NCBI GenBank assembly: GCA_016720835.1
Contig: JADKJW010000001.1
Coordinates: 1 to 64,000, forward strand
Direction: 5' to 3'
Source of the DNA: Ignavibacteria bacterium
GTDB lineage: Bacteria > Bacteroidota > Ignavibacteria > SZUA-365
Length of the DNA stretch: 64,000 bases
Positions 62,065 to 64,000 of this stretch are shown piece by piece (the stretch's first letter is position 1; each line of letters starts with the position of its first letter). Both the position numbers and the translations under genes were made by a program. Under the pieces are notes generated by a model, which worked only from the letters and a program-made list of their open reading frames with translations, did no database searches and was not told the DNA's origin.

Positions 62065-63299
62065 TGCGTGCGGGCTTTCGGTGCGTTCGGTGCGTGCGGT
62101 CCGCGCGCGTTGTAGGTCTCGATGCCTTTCGCGAGGATGCGCACGGCGCGGCGGCAGGCCTCGGCGTCGAGCACGTACGCGAGGCGGACCTCGTCCGTGC
62201 CGCGGCCCGGCGTGGCGTAGAAACCGGGTCCGGGAGCGACCATGGTGGTCTCGCCGTCCACCTGGAAATCGGTGAGCATCCACGCCGCGAAATCCTCGAC
62301 GTCGCGCACGGGGAGTTTGGCCATGATGTAGAAGGCGCCGCTCGGTTTGCGGCAGACGACGCCGGGGATGTTCATGAGTTCCTCGAAGGTCGCGTCGCGT
62401 CGCGCGCGGTATTCGGAAATCATGGGTTCGAAATACTTGGCGCCCGCGTCGACGAGCGCGGCGGACCCGATCTGCTCGAGCGACGCGGTGCAGAGACGCG
62501 CCTGGCCGAAGCGCAGAAACACTTCCATCAGCGCCTCGTTGCGGCTGATGATGCAGCCCATGCGCCCGCCGCAGAGGCTGTAGCGCTTCGAGAGACTGTC
62601 CATCACCACCACATGCTGTTCGAGCCCTTCAAGCTGGAGCATGCTCCTGGTGCCGCCCTCGTAAATGAATTCGCGGTAGACCTCGTCGGACAGGATGTAC
62701 AGGCCGTGCGCCACGGCGAGGCGTCCGATCATGGCGAGTTCGTCTTCGCGCAGCACCGTGCCCGTGGGGTTGTTCGGGTTGCAGATGACGATCGCGCGCG
62801 TCTTCGGCGTGATGCACCGCGCGAGGTCCTCTTCGGAGGGCAGGTGGAAGCCGTCCTCGGCGCGGGTCTCGACCGGGACGAGGGTGATGCCTCCCATGAT
62901 CGCGAACCCGTTGTAATTCGTGTAGAACGGCTCGAACACGATGATCTCTTCGCCGGGCTCGGCCACGGCGAGCATCGCGAAGGTGATCGCCTCGGAACCG
63001 CCCGTGGTGATGAGCACCTGCTTCGGGGTCAACGGAATGTCGAGGCCGCGATAGTAGCCGACGATGCTGTCGATGAACACCGCATTGCCCTGGGAATTGC
63101 CGTACGCAACCACTTTTTCGCGGTAGTCGCGGACCGCCTGGAAGAACTCCGGCGGGGTTTCGATGTCGGGCTGGCCGATGTTGAGATGATACACGTGCAC
63201 GCCGCGCTTTTTGGCGGCATCGCCGAGCGGGACGAGTTTGCGGATCGGCGACGCGGGCATGATCCCCGCGCGGTGTGAAAGTTTCAGTTCTGGCGCCAT
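62061..63299 (-). CDS. Pyridoxal-phosphate aminotransferase, class I/II
   Basis: A 412-residue fold-type I enzyme. It shows GQPDIETPPEFFQAVRDY, ICNPNNPTGTVLREDEL and the PLP lysine in DSLSKRYSLCGGRMGCI. Substrate range cannot be assigned; aspartate or aromatic aminotransferase activity is most usual for this group. Its stop overlaps the nuoG start by four bases (ATGA), an unusual coupling of amino acid metabolism to complex I. It is the first gene before a 179-bp gap. Confidence 0.88.
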   Translation of the reverse strand: MAPELKLSHRAGIMPASPIRKLVPLGDAAKKRGVHVYHLNIGQPDIETPPEFFQAVRDYREKVVAYGNSQGNAVFIDSIVGYYRGLDIPLTPKQVLITTGGSEAITFAMLAVAEPGEEIIVFEPFYTNYNGFAIMGGITLVPVETRAEDGFHLPSEEDLARCITPKTRAIVICNPNNPTGTVLREDELAMIGRLAVAHGLYILSDEVYREFIYEGGTRSMLQLEGLEQHVVVMDSLSKRYSLCGGRMGCIISRNEALMEVFLRFGQARLCTASLEQIGSAALVDAGAKYFEPMISEYRARRDATFEELMNIPGVVCRKPSGAFYIMAKLPVRDVEDFAAWMLTDFQVDGETTMVAPGPGFYATPGRGTDEVRLAYVLDAEACRRAVRILAKGIETYNARGPHAPNAPKARTQ

Positions 63300-63478
63300 A
63301 GGTACGTCGGTTCAGTGGTCTCGGGCGATTCGCGGGCGTCCTCTGCTGCCCTTCCCGCTCCGGTCGGGAGGGGATGGGATGCGCGAAGCCGTATGTTCAG
63401 GGATTTCCTGCCGCGGGTGAAAAACCCGGTCAAATGTAACCACGCGAGGCAGAATTACCAACAGACCCCGCCAGTCCG
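63300..63478. other. Intergenic spacer between M16 peptidase and aminotransferase genes
   Basis: A 179-bp gap that should hold the promoter for the aminotransferase-nuoGHI genes. No clear promoter motif, hairpin or small gene is seen. Confidence 0.4.
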
Positions 63479-64000
63479 TTATTCCTGGACGGGATCGATG
63501 GTGACGGACGAATACCGTTCGTGGGCGCAGGCGTGGACGGCGACGCGCTGGATGTCCGCCGCGCTGACGTTTTCAATCCGCCGCACGATTTCCTCGACGG
63601 GGGTGACGCGCCCGTAGTACAGGTGGTCCTTCGCGAGGCGGCTCATCCGCGTGCTCATGCTCTCGAGTCCGAGCATGGTGCTGCCGATGACCTGTTCCTT
63701 GGTCCGCCGCAGTTCGCGCGCCGACACGGGCGCGACGCGGAGATCGTCGAGTTCGCGCCGGATGAGGTCGACGGACTTCTCCACGGTGGACTGGTCGGCG
63801 CAGAGGTAGACGCCGAACACGCCCGCATCCTCGTAGAGCGTGGCGAACGAGTAGATGTTGTATGCGTAGCCGTGACGCTCGCGGACGCGCTGGAAAAGCC
63901 GCGAGGCCATGCCGTCCCCCAGCAGCGCGTTGAGCAGCAGCAACGCGTCGCTGTCGGCGTGCCGCGCGCCGGGCACGCGCCTGCCGAAGATGGCATGCGT
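63479..64000 (-). CDS. M16-family peptidase (C-terminal part)
   Basis: The last 173 residues of a pitrilysin-type protein; the N-terminus with the HxxEH zinc site lies beyond the window. Visible are LLLLNALLGDGMASRLFQRV, ERHGYAYNIYSFATLYED and ARELRRTKEQVIGSTMLGLE, matching the C-terminal M16 domain that closes around substrate. The frame stays open to the window edge. Confidence 0.88.
   Translation of the reverse strand, partial: THAIFGRRVPGARHADSDALLLLNALLGDGMASRLFQRVRERHGYAYNIYSFATLYEDAGVFGVYLCADQSTVEKSVDLIRRELDDLRVAPVSARELRRTKEQVIGSTMLGLESMSTRMSRLAKDHLYYGRVTPVEEIVRRIENVSAADIQRVAVHACAHERYSSVTIDPVQE

Overview
The window reads as high-GC chromosomal DNA from a member of the Bacteroidota/Chlorobiota assemblage, most likely an Ignavibacteria- or Kapabacteria-like bacterium. 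The grounds are several type IX secretion (T9SS) C-terminal sorting domains with the NYPNP/YPNP motif, a C25 (gingipain-type) peptidase, tandem TSP3-OmpA outer-membrane proteins, and two promoters of the Bacteroidetes type (TTG, about 20 nt, TAnnTTTr). The lineage is an inference from gene content. No rRNA, CRISPR array, prophage or insertion sequence was seen.

Layout. (1) 1-11.6 kb, mostly minus strand: a VWA/Ig-like surface protein cut by the window edge, a roughly 950-bp gene-free repeat region, two tandem TSP3-OmpA proteins, a membrane protein coupled to a TrmH-type methyltransferase, and a cytochrome-like lipoprotein coupled to a 5'-nucleotidase. Two tRNA genes (Glu-CTC, Gln-CTG) follow. 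(2) 11.8-20 kb: two metal/thiol loci facing each other across a CNNM/CorC-type membrane protein. The plus-strand locus is ArsR, a CARC mini-thioredoxin, a small exported protein, two more thioredoxin-like proteins, a CcdA-type electron conduit and a COG0701 permease. The minus-strand locus is a classical arsR-acr3-arsM-arsC operon. Each ArsR gene has a perfect palindrome upstream. (3) 20-40.3 kb: a nearly unbroken minus-strand run from housekeeping genes (yicC-gmk-rpoZ-coaBC-udg-dnaB) through envelope genes (DUF5683-like, Omp85, rsmE, J-protein) into a glycan/surface cluster (asnB-like, heparinase-like, GT4, giant C25 peptidase, methyltransferase). (4) 40.5-43 kb plus: a GT2, an orphan histidine kinase and secG with a strong terminator. 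(5) 43-49.7 kb: damaged lipA, E2 and a fused E1 of a 2-oxoacid dehydrogenase on the minus strand; divergent hutH and a CBS protein on the plus strand. (6) 49.7-58.8 kb minus: a GT39/TPR membrane protein and three T9SS-sorted proteins. (7) 58.8-64 kb minus: nuoI, nuoH, nuoG, an aminotransferase overlapping nuoG, and the end of an M16 peptidase.

Seven genes carry a frame break (VWA gene, ccdA, permease, asnB, yicC, lipA, GT39). Several of these are normally indispensable, and some breaks are repaired by one base in a short run, so a sizeable part is probably sequence error. lipA (internal deletion, no canonical start) and ccdA (in-frame TAG) are harder to explain that way.

The best candidate for an undescribed system is the plus-strand ArsR / multi-thioredoxin / CcdA / COG0701-permease locus, which looks like a redox-powered membrane device for a thiophilic metal(loid).
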